This document shows positions 1 through 10,100 of a DNA stretch of 64,000 nt, one piece after another. Under the pieces are notes generated by a model that did no database searches, was not told the DNA's origin, and saw only the letters and a list, made by a program, of their open reading frames with translations. Each line of letters opens with the position of its first letter. Positions within the stretch are counted from its first letter, which is position 1. The DNA lies in NCBI GenBank assembly GCA_910588155.1, contig CAJUPB010000006.1, positions 66,831 to 130,830 on the forward strand. Reading direction: 5' to 3'. The position numbers and the translations under genes are program-made. The DNA comes from an uncultured Christensenellaceae bacterium. Lineage in GTDB: Bacteria; Bacillota; Clostridia; Christensenellales; Pumilibacteraceae.

Positions 1-464
1 CCGCTGGGCAGCATATCGAGTTTGCCCTGAAAGTAGCCGCGGAAACAGGATATGACCGCCACGAAAGCCACGGCGGGCGCTATTCCGAGATATGCCGTCG
101 CCGCAAGCGGATTGCCTTGAAGCGCGGCTATCTTGTCTCTGAAAACTATAAGAAGCACGGTTGCGGCGAGTCCGGCAAGCGTCAGCACGAGCAGAGATAT
201 TTTCAGCGTGCGGCGTGTGTTTTCGGTGTCGCCGACCGCGGAAAACGCGGACACGGTTTTGGATATTGCGCCGGGCAGTCCGCCGCCCGACACCGTCAGA
301 AGCACGCTGTAAAGAGGGAAAACCATTTGATACAGACCGATACCCTCCGCCCCCATAATATTCGTGAGCGGTATGCGGTACAGCGCGCCTATACCTTTTG
401 CGACCAGACACAGCGCGGCAAAAAATGCGCCGCCGCCGAAAAATGCTTTCATCTTCCCCTTCAT
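1..464 (-). CDS. SpoVB/MurJ-type polysaccharide or lipid flippase, amino-terminal part
   Basis: The gene runs off the left edge, so only about 154 residues are seen. They read as the first helices of a MOP-superfamily flippase: an amphipathic start, then KGIGALYRIPLTNIMGAEG and YQMVFPLYSVLLTVSGGG, which are typical of the SpoVB branch, and further hydrophobic stretches. The family moves lipid-linked precursors across the membrane for wall or spore-cortex synthesis. Two in-frame ATG codons exist, at 464 and 452. A purine-rich AAGGGG sits only three bases before the second and nothing clear precedes the first, so the start is uncertain. A terminator separates it from the upstream nucleotidase gene. 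Confidence 0.85.
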   Translation of the reverse strand, partial: MKGKMKAFFGGGAFFAALCLVAKGIGALYRIPLTNIMGAEGIGLYQMVFPLYSVLLTVSGGGLPGAISKTVSAFSAVGDTENTRRTLKISLLVLTLAGLAATVLLIVFRDKIAALQGNPLAATAYLGIAPAVAFVAVISCFRGYFQGKLDMLPS

Positions 465-548
465 CGGTTGTAGTATGTCGCACTTGCCGCCTTTTCTTTC
501 CTTTTTATATGCTTTTATTGCGCTTATATATCACGTTATCCGAAAAAC

Positions 549-592
549 GGGCATATAAAAAATATGCCGCGTATCTTTCCGACACGCGGCAT
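549..592 (-). terminator. Rho-independent terminator after the YfbR-type gene
   Basis: An eight-base stem, TGCCGCGT (565-572) with ACGCGGCA (584-591), is followed on the minus strand by TATTTTTTAT. It ends the phosphohexomutase-transketolase-nucleotidase run before the flippase gene. Confidence 0.8.
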
Positions 593-596
593 ACCG

Positions 597-1184
597 TCAT
601 TTTTTGACTTCGAAGTACTCGTCCAGATTCAGTTCGAAAGAGCCAACCGCCTCTTTCAGAAAGAACTCCACGGATTTCAATTTACTCGCTTTCAGTTCGG
701 CAAGCGTTGATTTCAATGCGGAATCGAACTCCGTATTGCCCGCGCGCTTTTCCTCCTCGCACTTTATGAATGCGGCAAGTTTGTCGGCGGCTTTCACGAC
801 GGCGGCAATCTTGCCCGAGCGTTCCTGCCTGATATATCCGCAGAGGTCGTCTTTGAGTATATCCGGCACGGATTCGCAGATTTTCTCCTCGGCTTTGCGC
901 TCTATATCCTTATACGCCCGCGTGATTTCACGGTTGTAATACTTCACGGGAGTGGGCAAATCGCCCGTCAGCACTTCCGCCGCTTCGTGGTAAAGTCCCA
1001 TAAGCGCGGCACGCTCGGCGTCCACTTTTTCGTCCGACAGTTTATTTTCCAAGAGCGCGAGCGAATGCGCGAGCATTGCCGTCATAAGGCTGTGTTCGGC
1101 TACGTTCTCGCCTCTCGTGCGGTGCATAAGCCCCCACCGCTCTATCAGACGCATACGGTTCATCAGAGCGTAGAATTCGTTCAT
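597..1184 (-). CDS. HD-domain 5'-deoxynucleotidase, YfbR-like
   Basis: 195 residues. The family removes phosphate from deoxynucleoside 5'-monophosphates and helps set dNTP pools. The family core is plain: RLIERWGLMHRTRGENVAEH near the start, then LYHEAAEVLTGDLPTPVKYYN at about residues 66-86, and a KAADKLAAF segment carrying the later metal-binding Asp. The start was chosen at the ATG that overlaps the transketolase stop in an ATGA arrangement, so the two are probably translationally coupled. Oddity: the HD dyad that names the superfamily reads His-Glu here, a conservative change at a metal ligand. Confidence 0.88.
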   Translation of the reverse strand: MNEFYALMNRMRLIERWGLMHRTRGENVAEHSLMTAMLAHSLALLENKLSDEKVDAERAALMGLYHEAAEVLTGDLPTPVKYYNREITRAYKDIERKAEEKICESVPDILKDDLCGYIRQERSGKIAAVVKAADKLAAFIKCEEEKRAGNTEFDSALKSTLAELKASKLKSVEFFLKEAVGSFELNLDEYFEVKK

Positions 1185-3166
1185 CTGTTGGCTCTCAAAA
1201 CTTTTGTCGCCACTTTGACGATGTTTTCCGTCGTGAAGCCGTATATCTCGAACAGTTTGTTTGCGGGCGCACTGCAACCGAAGCCGTCCATACAGACGCA
1301 AGCTCCGTCCAGACCCACGTATTTGCCCCAGCACAGCGAAGAACCTGCTTCCACAGCCACTCTTGCGCGCACCGCCGCGGGAAGCACGCTTTCGCGGTAT
1401 TTTGCGGTCTGCTGTTCGAACAGTTCCATACAGGGCATAGACACCACTCTCGCCGCCACTCCCGCGGCTTTGAGCTGTTCGTATGCGTGCATTGTGACGC
1501 CGATTTCGCTGCCCGTGGCAATCAATATCACGTCGGGGACTTCCTTGTCGCTGTCGGCGAAGATATATCCGCCTTTCAAGGGGTCGGCATCCTCGCTCAC
1601 CTCGAAATATTCGAGGTTCTGGCGCGAACACACGATTGCGGTGGGACCTTTGCCGGAAAGCGCACTGACGTATGCCGCCGCGGTTTCGCGGCAGTCGCAG
1701 GGACGGAACACCTTGATGTTCGGCGTACTGCGCAGAGAAACGAGCTGTTCAATCGGCTGATGCGTGGGACCGTCCTCGCCGACGCCTATCGAGTCGTGCG
1801 TCAGTATGTAGGTTACGGGAAGATTCATTATCGCGCTCATACGCATAGCGTTCTTCATATAGTCCGTGAACACGAAGAACGTCGAGCAGAACACGGAAAA
1901 GCCGCCGTGAAGCGCAACGCCGTTGCAAATCGCCGCCATTGCGTGTTCGCGCACGCCGAAATGGATATTGCGACCCGTTCTGTCGTTTGCACCGTAGTCG
2001 CCTTTGCCTTTCAGATTCGTCTTATTCGACGGTGCGAGGTCCGCCGAACCGCCTATCAGATTGGGCAGAGCGTCGGCAAGCTGGTTCAAAATCATTCCGC
2101 TGTAAGAACGGCTTGCGTCCACTTTGTCCGTGGGTTTGACCGCATTGTACAGCTGTTCCGCCGACTGCGGTTTGTTCTTTATCTCGGCATTGAAGCGCTC
2201 GTAATCCTCGGGATATTTGGCTTTGTACGCCTTGACAATCTTATTCCATTCCGACTCGCTCTTGTTGAGTTCGTCGATGACTCCCGCCATATGCTTAAAG
2301 ACTTCTCCCGTCACCTCGAACGGCTTCGCCTTGTAGCCGAGATTCTTTTTCAGCGTTTCCACGCCCTCGTCGCCGAGCGGCGCGCCGTGAGCGTCCGCGC
2401 TGCCCGCCTTGGGCGAGCCGAAACCTATCGTGGTGCGCACGACGATAAGCGACGGTTTGTTCTTCTCGTCCTTGGCTATCTTTATAGCCGCTTGAATCGC
2501 GTCCACGTCTTCGCCGTCGTTTACCTTTATTACCTGCCAGCCCTGCGCCTCGTGACGCTTCATTACGTCTTCGGTGAAAGCTATGCCCGTATTGCCCTCT
2601 ATGGATATGTCGTTGCTGTCGTAGAGAACTATGAGTTTGCCGAGTTTCCACGTCCCCGCAAGCGACGCGGCTTCCGACTCTATGCCCTCCATCATACAGC
2701 CGTCGCCGCACAATGCGTATGTATAGTGGTCGACGATATTCAATCCGTCCTTATTGTACTTTGCCGCAAGCGCGCTTTCGGCAAGCGCGAAGCCGACTGC
2801 GTTGGCGACGCCCTGTCCGAGCGGACCCGTGGAAGTTTCCACGCCGGGGGTGCATTCTATTTCGGGATGTCCGGGAGTACGCGAGCGGAGCTGACGGAAA
2901 TTCATCAAGTCCTCTTTCGTGACACCGTAACCGAATACGTGAAGCAGCGAATAGAGAAGCGACGAACCGTGTCCCGCGCTCAAAACGAAGCGGTCGCGGT
3001 TGAAGAAGTCGGGGTTCTTCGGGCAATGCGTCATACTCTCCCAAAGCGCGTATGCCATAGGCGCGGCTCCGAGCGCGATGCCGGGGTGTCCGCTGTTTGC
3101 CCTCTGCACGGTTTCCGCCGCCAGAACTCTGATAGCCGATATTGTCTGTGCCTGTGCCTTATCCAT
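1181..3166 (-). CDS. tkt: Transketolase
   Basis: 661 residues, full family length. It transfers two-carbon units between sugar phosphates in the pentose phosphate pathway, using thiamine diphosphate. The ThDP/Mg site appears as GDGCMMEG followed by LYDSNDISIEG in the first domain; the middle domain has GSADLAPSNKT, ENIHFGVREHAM-type sequence and THDSIGVGEDGPTHQP. The ATG is preceded by AGGAG at ten bases. The gene ends in a 4-base overlap with the nucleotidase gene and starts 35 bases after the phosphohexomutase, so all three are probably one transcript. Confidence 0.96.
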   Translation of the reverse strand: MDKAQAQTISAIRVLAAETVQRANSGHPGIALGAAPMAYALWESMTHCPKNPDFFNRDRFVLSAGHGSSLLYSLLHVFGYGVTKEDLMNFRQLRSRTPGHPEIECTPGVETSTGPLGQGVANAVGFALAESALAAKYNKDGLNIVDHYTYALCGDGCMMEGIESEAASLAGTWKLGKLIVLYDSNDISIEGNTGIAFTEDVMKRHEAQGWQVIKVNDGEDVDAIQAAIKIAKDEKNKPSLIVVRTTIGFGSPKAGSADAHGAPLGDEGVETLKKNLGYKAKPFEVTGEVFKHMAGVIDELNKSESEWNKIVKAYKAKYPEDYERFNAEIKNKPQSAEQLYNAVKPTDKVDASRSYSGMILNQLADALPNLIGGSADLAPSNKTNLKGKGDYGANDRTGRNIHFGVREHAMAAICNGVALHGGFSVFCSTFFVFTDYMKNAMRMSAIMNLPVTYILTHDSIGVGEDGPTHQPIEQLVSLRSTPNIKVFRPCDCRETAAAYVSALSGKGPTAIVCSRQNLEYFEVSEDADPLKGGYIFADSDKEVPDVILIATGSEIGVTMHAYEQLKAAGVAARVVSMPCMELFEQQTAKYRESVLPAAVRARVAVEAGSSLCWGKYVGLDGACVCMDGFGCSAPANKLFEIYGFTTENIVKVATKVLRANR

Positions 3167-3201
3167 TTATATCTCTCTCCTAAAAAAGTATTATTTACCG
3201 A

Positions 3202-4692
3202 TTATGCGAGCTGTTTCAGCGCCGAACAGTCGAGCAGAGAATACGACCCGAAGAACGCCTGCAAGAAACCCGCGATTTTCTTCACTCCGCCGAACTCGTT
3301 CGACTCTATATTGATGACGACCACGGGGTCGTGCACGCTGACGCGAGCCAAGAAGAATCCGTTTGCAAAACTCATTTCCGCCCGCACGCCTTCCGCGCTG
3401 TCCTTTGCGAGGTTGCACATACCGCCGTTTTCCAGCTCTTTGCACACGCTTTCCAACTGCGACAGTATCTGTGCCGCCATAAGCCGAAAGTCCTTGCTCA
3501 AAACTTTCAATCTCACTTCCGTGCTTTCCACGGGCTGTTTCAAATCGGAAATCAAGTCGGTCAGCTTTTTGCCCTCGCGTTTGAGTTGCGCCGCCTTGAC
3601 CGCCAGACGCAGCGACAGATATGCGCCGTCGTCGAGATAGTAATTCTCTTTGAGTGCGGCGTGACCGCTGGTTTCTATCGCAAGAGGCACGTAAGTTCCG
3701 AGCTTTTCCAATCTCTGCGCTTCGCCGATTACGTTGCGATAACCGCGCTTGAAACGTCTGTGAATGCCGCCCTTTGCCGCTATGAATTCGGTAAGACCCG
3801 AACTCGTGACGCTGTCCGTGACAATCGTCGCGCCGCTGTTTTCCGAAAGCAATATCGCGCTTATGAGTGCAATGAGTCTGTTGCGGTTTATCTCGCTTCC
3901 GTCCGACGACGCCACTGCCGCCCTGTCTACGTCGGCGTCGAAGATTATACCGAGGTCGGCGTTCTTTTCCGTCACTCTGTCCGTCAGAGCGCGCATAGCC
4001 GTTTGGTTTTCGGGGTTCGGGATATGTCCCGAAAAGTTGCCGTCGGGTTCGAGGTATTGCGAGCAGCCGATGTCCGCGCCGAGCGGCAAAAGCACGCGCT
4101 CGGCAAAAAAGCCGCCTGCGCCGCCGCCAGCGTCCACGCAAATCTTCATACCTTCCAAAGGCATATCGCAACCGCCGAGAGTCCTTGCCTTATCCACGAG
4201 AAAATCGCAGTAAAGCTTCATAAAGTCCTTGCGGTATATCTTGCTTTCCGTTGCCGCGATTGACTTATCCGCCGCCGCGTATTCTATTATCTTATCGAGG
4301 TCGGACGAATCTATGCCGCCGCTTTTTGTAAAAAATTTCAGACCGTTTCTGTCGAACGGGTGATGCGACGCCGTTATCATAATCGCTCCGTCGCAATCGG
4401 TTTCGGAAAACTTCGTCATCATAAACGCGGACGGCGTGGAACACAGACCTATGAAATAAATCTCGCAGCCGCTCTCTTTCAAAGCCTGCTCGGCAGCCGC
4501 GGCGATGCGCTGTGCGCTCAAACGCGAATCGTGACCGAGAGCCACTTTTTTGCCAGCCGACCGTTCTTTCAGCCAATATACATACGCTTTAACCGCAGCC
4601 TTCACCGCTTCGTCGGTAAGCTCCGTATTTTCGCCGAGAGCTATGCCGCGCAAATCGGTTCCGCTTTTCAAAGCACTTATATCCATAGACAC
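3202..4692 (-). CDS. Phosphomannomutase/phosphoglucomutase family enzyme
   Basis: 496 residues. Alpha-D-phosphohexomutases interconvert hexose 1- and 6-phosphates through a phosphoserine. The active-site loop TASHHP is at about residue 108 and the Mg-binding loop DADVDRAA at about residue 250; late in the protein, AIETSGHAALKENYYLDDGA forms the sugar-recognition loop. The first codon is GTG at 4692, with AAAGGGA seven bases upstream; an in-frame ATG six bases on is too far from that site. Substrate (mannose or glucose phosphate) cannot be told from sequence. It leads the transketolase operon from the promoter at 4750-4778. Confidence 0.92.
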   Translation of the reverse strand: MSMDISALKSGTDLRGIALGENTELTDEAVKAAVKAYVYWLKERSAGKKVALGHDSRLSAQRIAAAAEQALKESGCEIYFIGLCSTPSAFMMTKFSETDCDGAIMITASHHPFDRNGLKFFTKSGGIDSSDLDKIIEYAAADKSIAATESKIYRKDFMKLYCDFLVDKARTLGGCDMPLEGMKICVDAGGGAGGFFAERVLLPLGADIGCSQYLEPDGNFSGHIPNPENQTAMRALTDRVTEKNADLGIIFDADVDRAAVASSDGSEINRNRLIALISAILLSENSGATIVTDSVTSSGLTEFIAAKGGIHRRFKRGYRNVIGEAQRLEKLGTYVPLAIETSGHAALKENYYLDDGAYLSLRLAVKAAQLKREGKKLTDLISDLKQPVESTEVRLKVLSKDFRLMAAQILSQLESVCKELENGGMCNLAKDSAEGVRAEMSFANGFFLARVSVHDPVVVINIESNEFGGVKKIAGFLQAFFGSYSLLDCSALKQLA

Positions 4693-4749
4693 TTAACCGT
4701 CCCTTTGACGAAACCGCAAATTTTTTCGGGCGCGGTTCCGACCTATATA

Positions 4750-4778
4750 ATTATAACTCAAAGACTGCCTTTTGTAAA
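4750..4778 (-). promoter_or_regulatory. Sigma-A promoter for the phosphohexomutase operon
   Basis: Minus strand TTTACA (4778-4773), 17-base spacer, TATAAT (4755-4750), about 60 bases before the GTG start. Confidence 0.75.
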
Positions 4779-4916
4779 GGAAATTATGCGGTCAAACTGC
4801 CGACGTTTATACACTGAATGCCGTCGCACCGCATATCGCCGCGACAATAAAGCCCGAGGGCGTATAAAACTGCGGCAATCGGCGATAATTACGTTAAAAA
4901 AAGAGAGGTTGCTTTT

Positions 4917-5576
4917 ATGTCGGTGAACTATTGCATAGGAAATATCGGAGTCAAGAGAAACAAATTTCTGGCGTGCGGAGAAAACTCCGTCTGCGCCGAC
5001 AACGACGACGTTTTGGGGTTCTTCTCCCTTTCCGGCAATCTGTACTGTCTGCCCGGAAAACTGCCGTTCGGGGATTTGACAGTCAAAAGTTATATCTGTT
5101 ACCGACGTTCGCTTTTAAACGAAAAGTGCAAGCCTTTGACGCTGAACGAGATTAGATTTCTGCTGAACGCAGTCGGCTGCAAATTCGGTCTGAACCGAAA
5201 GGTAAAGTCGCTGACGAGAATCGAATTCCGTCTGCTCTCTCTGGCGGCGAAGTGGCAGCCCGATTCGAAAGTCGTGTTTTTGAACTTCGACGGCTTGGAC
5301 TACTGCTATGCGCGCAAGCGGGAAATGAGAAAGGCAATCGAGCGGCTGTCAAAAAAGTACGAAGTGTTTGCGGCGGTATCCGACACCAGATTCATACCGA
5401 AAAAGGCGCGCATTCTGACCTATTCCGCAGACGGCGTCGTTAAAGTCGACAAGCCGAAAAAGCAAAAGAGCGTGCCCGTTTCGAGCCGCGCTCTCAAAAA
5501 ATTTCTCAAAACCCGTCCGTATTTCGGTTCGCTTTTAAAAGACGCGCAAAAGACGGTGCTTATCACCACGAGATAG
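4917..5576 (+). CDS. Unrecognised protein resembling a decayed ABC ATPase domain
   Basis: 219 residues, preceded by AGAGAGG eight bases before the ATG. I do not recognise it as a named family. Its layout follows the second half of an ABC nucleotide-binding domain: a Q-loop-like FSLSGNLYCLPGKLPFGDLTV (residues 36-56, loosely), SLTRIEFRLLSLA at 98-110 where the LSGGQ signature and its helix would be, KVVFLNFDGLD at 118-128 where Walker B and the D-loop would be, and VSDTRFIPKKARIL at 154-167 where the H-loop strand would be. Walker A, the signature glycines, the Walker B glutamate and the H-loop histidine are all missing, so it should not hydrolyse ATP. It abuts recF tail to tail. Confidence 0.6.
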   Translation: MSVNYCIGNIGVKRNKFLACGENSVCADNDDVLGFFSLSGNLYCLPGKLPFGDLTVKSYICYRRSLLNEKCKPLTLNEIRFLLNAVGCKFGLNRKVKSLTRIEFRLLSLAAKWQPDSKVVFLNFDGLDYCYARKREMRKAIERLSKKYEVFAAVSDTRFIPKKARILTYSADGVVKVDKPKKQKSVPVSSRALKKFLKTRPYFGSLLKDAQKTVLITTR

Positions 5577-6656
5577 TCACACGATTTTTCCGCCGTCCAC
5601 GACGAATCTCTTTACCGTTTTGTCGTCTATGAGTTCGGGAAGCTCGGTGCACGTGATTATCACCTGATACGGGCGAATCAGGCGCAGAAGCCGTTCGCGG
5701 CGGACACAGTCCAACTCGCTCATAACGTCGTCCAAAAGCAGCACGGGACTTTCCCCCGTGAACTCCGTCATCAGACGCAATAGCGCAAGTTGCAGAGAAA
5801 GCGCGGCGGTGCGCTGCTGACCCTGCGAGCCGAACGAGCGAATATCCATTCCGTCCGCGGTTATCTTCACGTCGTCCTTGTGCGGACCGATATGCGTGAA
5901 GCCCAATCTCAAATCCGACTCTCTGCTTTTCAATAGCAGTTCCGTCATATTCTCCTCTATCTCTTTGACGCTCTCGCCGCTTGCACCCTCGTAGGCAAGC
6001 GACAATTCTTCTTTTTCCTCGGTTATAAACGAATGCACGTCTTTTGCGTGCGGCAGCAGTCTTTGCAAGAAACCGCGGCGGGACTTCACGATTCCGGCGC
6101 CGGCGGCGGCAAGCTGCATATCCCACACGTCTATTGCGGACGGGTCGATTTTCGGCTGTTTGAGAAGTCTGTTTCTCTGCGCGAGAATTTTATTGTATCT
6201 GTTCAGCGCGTAGAAATAGCTTTTGGACATCTGGCTCAACGCGACGTCCACGAAGCGTCTGCGCTCGGACGGCGATTCCTTGACGGTCTTTATCTCCTCC
6301 GGCGAAAACAGCACGCCGAGCACCGTTCCCATAAGCTCGCCGAGTTTGGTGAGAGGCAGCGAATTCACGGACACGCACTTGTTCACGTTTCGGCTCAACA
6401 CTATTTCCACATTGTCCGAACCGTATTTTTTCTGCACTTGCGCGGCTACGTACGCTCTGTCGCAGTCCCAACGGATAAGCTCCTTATCCCTCGGCGTGCG
6501 CTGCGATTTTCCCACGCAGGTCACGTACAGAGCTTCCAAGAGATTGGTTTTGCCCTGCGCATTGCGGCCCTCGAACACGTTGACGCCGTCCGACAATTCT
6601 ATCGTCGAACCCTGCCAATTGCGAAAGTCTTTGAGTGTCAGTTTCTTCACGTACAT
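5577..6656 (-). CDS. recF: RecF, recombination mediator ATPase
   Basis: 359 residues, normal length. RecF is an SMC-like ATPase that loads RecA at gapped DNA with RecO and RecR. It opens with LTLKDFRNW, then the Walker A loop EGRNAQGKTNLLEALY at about residues 29-44; near the end SFGSQGQQRTAALSLQLAL is the signature motif and SPVLLLDDVMSELD is Walker B with the D-loop. The usual dnaA-dnaN-gyrB neighbours are absent. Its stop codon directly abuts that of the convergent ABC-like gene. Confidence 0.95.
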   Translation of the reverse strand: MYVKKLTLKDFRNWQGSTIELSDGVNVFEGRNAQGKTNLLEALYVTCVGKSQRTPRDKELIRWDCDRAYVAAQVQKKYGSDNVEIVLSRNVNKCVSVNSLPLTKLGELMGTVLGVLFSPEEIKTVKESPSERRRFVDVALSQMSKSYFYALNRYNKILAQRNRLLKQPKIDPSAIDVWDMQLAAAGAGIVKSRRGFLQRLLPHAKDVHSFITEEKEELSLAYEGASGESVKEIEENMTELLLKSRESDLRLGFTHIGPHKDDVKITADGMDIRSFGSQGQQRTAALSLQLALLRLMTEFTGESPVLLLDDVMSELDCVRRERLLRLIRPYQVIITCTELPELIDDKTVKRFVVDGGKIV

Positions 6657-6677
6657 ACTTATATTTTACCACGACGG

Positions 6678-6712
6678 CAAAAAAAACGCGAGCGTTTTGC
6701 CCGCGTTTTTTC
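6678..6712 (-). terminator. Terminator before recF
   Basis: AAAAAACGCG and CGCGTTTTTT form a stem with runs of A and T on both sides, so it could act both ways. It lies between the broken gene at 6722-7123 and recF. Confidence 0.75.
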
Positions 6713-6721
6713 AAATACAAA

Positions 6722-7123
6722 CTACTTTGCCGCACCGCCCATATGGCATTGCATAATTCTCATTAAATTTTCGTCGATATATTTTGCCGCAATGTTCAGT
6801 TGCTCCATACAGTTCAGTTCGTCGAATCCTTGAAAAAGCGTCTTATGATTTTCATCGACGATGCACAGCTTTTCGGCGAGCGAAAGAGAGTCGTTCCACA
6901 TTTTATGATACACGTCTATATTAACCCATTTCATCTTCATAAAGCAGTCGTAAGCGATTACGATGTGAAATCCGTCCTATCGTAATCCAGCGACTCTTCC
7001 GCATTGCAGGAATAGTGTTTTCTTCCGAAACCTTCGTCCGTCAGAAAATAACTTTTTGATATACTTTGTCGGACGGCGCTCCAACTCGTTCATTTCTTTA
7101 TAATGAAGCAGATAGTAACACAT
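6722..7123 (-). pseudogene. Broken small gene with two apparent frameshifts
   Basis: No single frame is open, but three overlapping pieces read as one coherent protein. The first starts with ATG at 7123 (MCYYLLHYKEMNELERRP, to about residue 24). The second, in another frame, continues as SKSYFLTDEGFGRKHYSCNA and ESLDYDR. The third runs from DGFHIVIAYDCFMKMKWVNI to the stop at 6722 and ends IDENLMRIMQCHMGGAAK. The start lies three bases after the stop of the 1223-residue gene, so it was probably the last gene of that operon. I do not recognise the family. Sequencing error is an alternative to decay. Confidence 0.5.
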
Positions 7124-7126
7124 CGT

Positions 7127-10100
7127 TTAAAGGTCGGTAAAGTCGAACTTGGTTTCTATAGCGCCGACGGCGTCGCTTGCCGCTTCCGCGACTTTGAACG
7201 TCGCATTTTCGTATTGCGAGAGAATGTCGAGCGATTCCTGCACGGTGTTTGCAATCGCCGCGCCGTCGCCGCTCATTCCCGCCATAGCAAACAGCACCGC
7301 CTGCTGCTCTGTCGACAGCGAGTTAATCTTTATCGAAGCCGCCGCCGTCATATCGGACAAATCGACATACAGCGTGACGTATATCTTTGCCGGAAGCATA
7401 GCCCCTATCGTATTCGCGGAATTGTCGCCGCCGGAAATCTTCGAGAAATCGACTTCGACCACGAGGCGCATATAGTTTTTCGCCGTATCGACGCCGCCGC
7501 CCATTGCGCTCAATTCGTCGTAATAACTCTGCGCGAGAGCATAGCCGCTTGTAATTACGGTAAGTTCTTTCAACGCCGCGTTCTTTTCCGCGAACTGTCC
7601 CGCGATGTAACCGGCAAAACGTCTGTCGGACATTCTGCCCGTAAAGCCGTTTGCCGCGCTCGGCATTTCCTCGAACGACTCCGCAATCTGCGTCTTGTCG
7701 AACGCTACGGCGGCATTGGTTATTATCTCGTTTTCGGCGAAATTAGCCGGGTTATTGCCTTCGCCGCGCTCGTAAAGTCCCTGAACCGCACCCTTCATAT
7801 TCTCTATGACCTGTGCTTTGTTTTCGCCGTAATCGGTGTTTGCCGTGTCTATATTCGTCGCTTTTGCGAGGAACGAATAGAAATCCGTGAGTTTTATTCC
7901 GCCGTCCGTGAACTCGTAGCCGTCTTCGCCGAGACTGTCCGACAGTGTTTTGAAGCTGTCATAGACTGCCTTGCCGAGTTCGTCCGCCTTTTCGCCGAGA
8001 TTAAGCGCGCCGCTTCCCGACAGGTGGTCCAGCATTTTTTGCAACGTCTGTTTCTCGTCTTCACCCATAAGGTTCACGGTTATTTCCGTTCTGTAACCGT
8101 CGCCCGTTGCGTTCTTTTCATCCACGTAGCAGGTCGCCACGACGAAAACCTTTTTGACGGGAAGCAGCGACGAGATACTTTCGCCGAAGCTGTCGAGGCT
8201 TATCTCGGCGGCAAGTCTGATATATCTGCCGTTTGCGCCCGAACCTATCTTTATGCCTGCTATCGTTCCGAGGTCGGTGCTTTCGCCCATAGCCTCCGCG
8301 AAAATCTTCGCAAGTTCTCTTTCGGAAATCACGGGAGCAAGCTCCGACGCTTTTCTGCCGTCTTCTTTCATTTTCGCTATATCGAATCTGTCGGAATCGA
8401 AATTGTTTATATCGACTATATCGAAAATAGAACCGAAATCGGTAAACTCGCCGACTTTGAGATAGTATTTGTCTTTGATTTCGTTTGTGAAATTCGAGTA
8501 GTCCTGCGCCGCCTCGCTTATTCCGAGCTTATCCGTCAAATAGCCGTTTTCGTCCGAACCCGTCAGTTTTTTCAGCATATTCTTTATCTCTTCGGGTTCG
8601 ACGACGCGATTGCCGCCCTCGTCCTTGAACACGGTGTCGGATATGACCGTGAACATATCGGGCAGAAGTACTTTGGACGTCGAGAACTCTATCGTATCCA
8701 AAGCGGCGTACATACTGTCCAGCGTCTGCCGCAACGGCGTTTCCAACTGTTCTACGACGGAATCTATCGACAGCGACTCGACGAACTTGCCTATGACTTT
8801 GAGTGTTTTATCGGTCTGCTGTGCGCTCAAATCGTTGTAGCGTATCTGCGTCTTTACGCGAGCCTGTTCGCTCACGCCTCTCGTTATGTCGACGACAGCC
8901 GTTATCATAATACGTTCGGGCAAGAACGACGACACTATCGAGCCTATATCGCCGCCTGCCGCCGATGTAAACGACGAAAGCCCAATCGACACGCCGAGTT
9001 CCAAGAACTGCCGCACGTCGCCGGCTCCGTCTATCGATTCTTTGCGAAGCGCAAGCTGTTCCGCGCGTATATCGTAGGAATTGAACTCGCTGCCGCCGAG
9101 TACCGAACCGAGTGTTTCGGACACTATCGCGCCCATCATTCTGTCGTTTATCACGATTTTGAGTTTTTCGGCATCTTCCTCTCCGAGCAGTTCTTCCATA
9201 CGGCTTGCGTCTATCAATGCGGTTATGTCGCCGACTTTATTCGATTCGCCGATGCCGAAGAGCGCCATAAAGTCTTCGAAATCTATTTCATCGCCGCTGT
9301 TCGGCTTACCGTCGGGGTCGAGGTTTATGAGGTATTTTGCCGCGACCTCTTTCAAAAATTCATCTTTATAATCGACGAGCGTTTTGCCGCTTATGTCCGC
9401 AGGCTTATAGACCGTGCCGTATACGGCGTTGTAATTCGGGTCGCCCGCGTCTCCCACATACTGATTGTTGAACGTATATTCGGGGTTTATCGCGTTTTCG
9501 TATTCGCTTGTGCAGACGTTTTTAAGCGTGGTCAAAAGTTCTTTGCCCGTGACCTTGTCGCCTTCCTCCGCGCCCTCGTTTATCTTGGCGAACGAGATGA
9601 CGGATTCGAAAGCGTCCATAGACAGAGCGCCGTTTTCAACGTGCGACAAGTCGGCGACTTCCGTTATTTTGTCCAATATCGGTCTTATATTCTTTGCGGA
9701 CAACTCCGAAAGCGTCTGTCTGACGCCGTTGAAGCCGTCGGCGGACTTCATTATCCCGTCGATTAGCTTTATCGCGCTGTTCAATTTCTTTTCGTTGTCT
9801 ATACGGTTTATTCTTATGTCGATTTCGGTTTCCGCGTCCAAACCCATTCCCAGCGTCAGAAACAGATTGTTCGGCAAAAGCGCTTTGACCGCGAAATGCG
9901 CGGCTCCCGCATTGTATGTTTCCAGCACGGGTTTAATCGCGTCGGCAAGTTTGATTTGCACGGTCAGACTTATCATCGTGACTTCTTTTCTTTCCTTGCT
10001 CATATCGCCGTTTTCGTCGGTCACGGTGACGTCGCGCTGTTCGCGCGAAAGTATTATCTGACGCAAAGAAACAAAATCGCCGAGATTGTCTATGCCGTAC

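Noticed and set aside
5577..6656. A replication origin next to recF
   Set aside because: No dnaA, dnaN or gyrB, and no DnaA-box cluster seen in the flanks.
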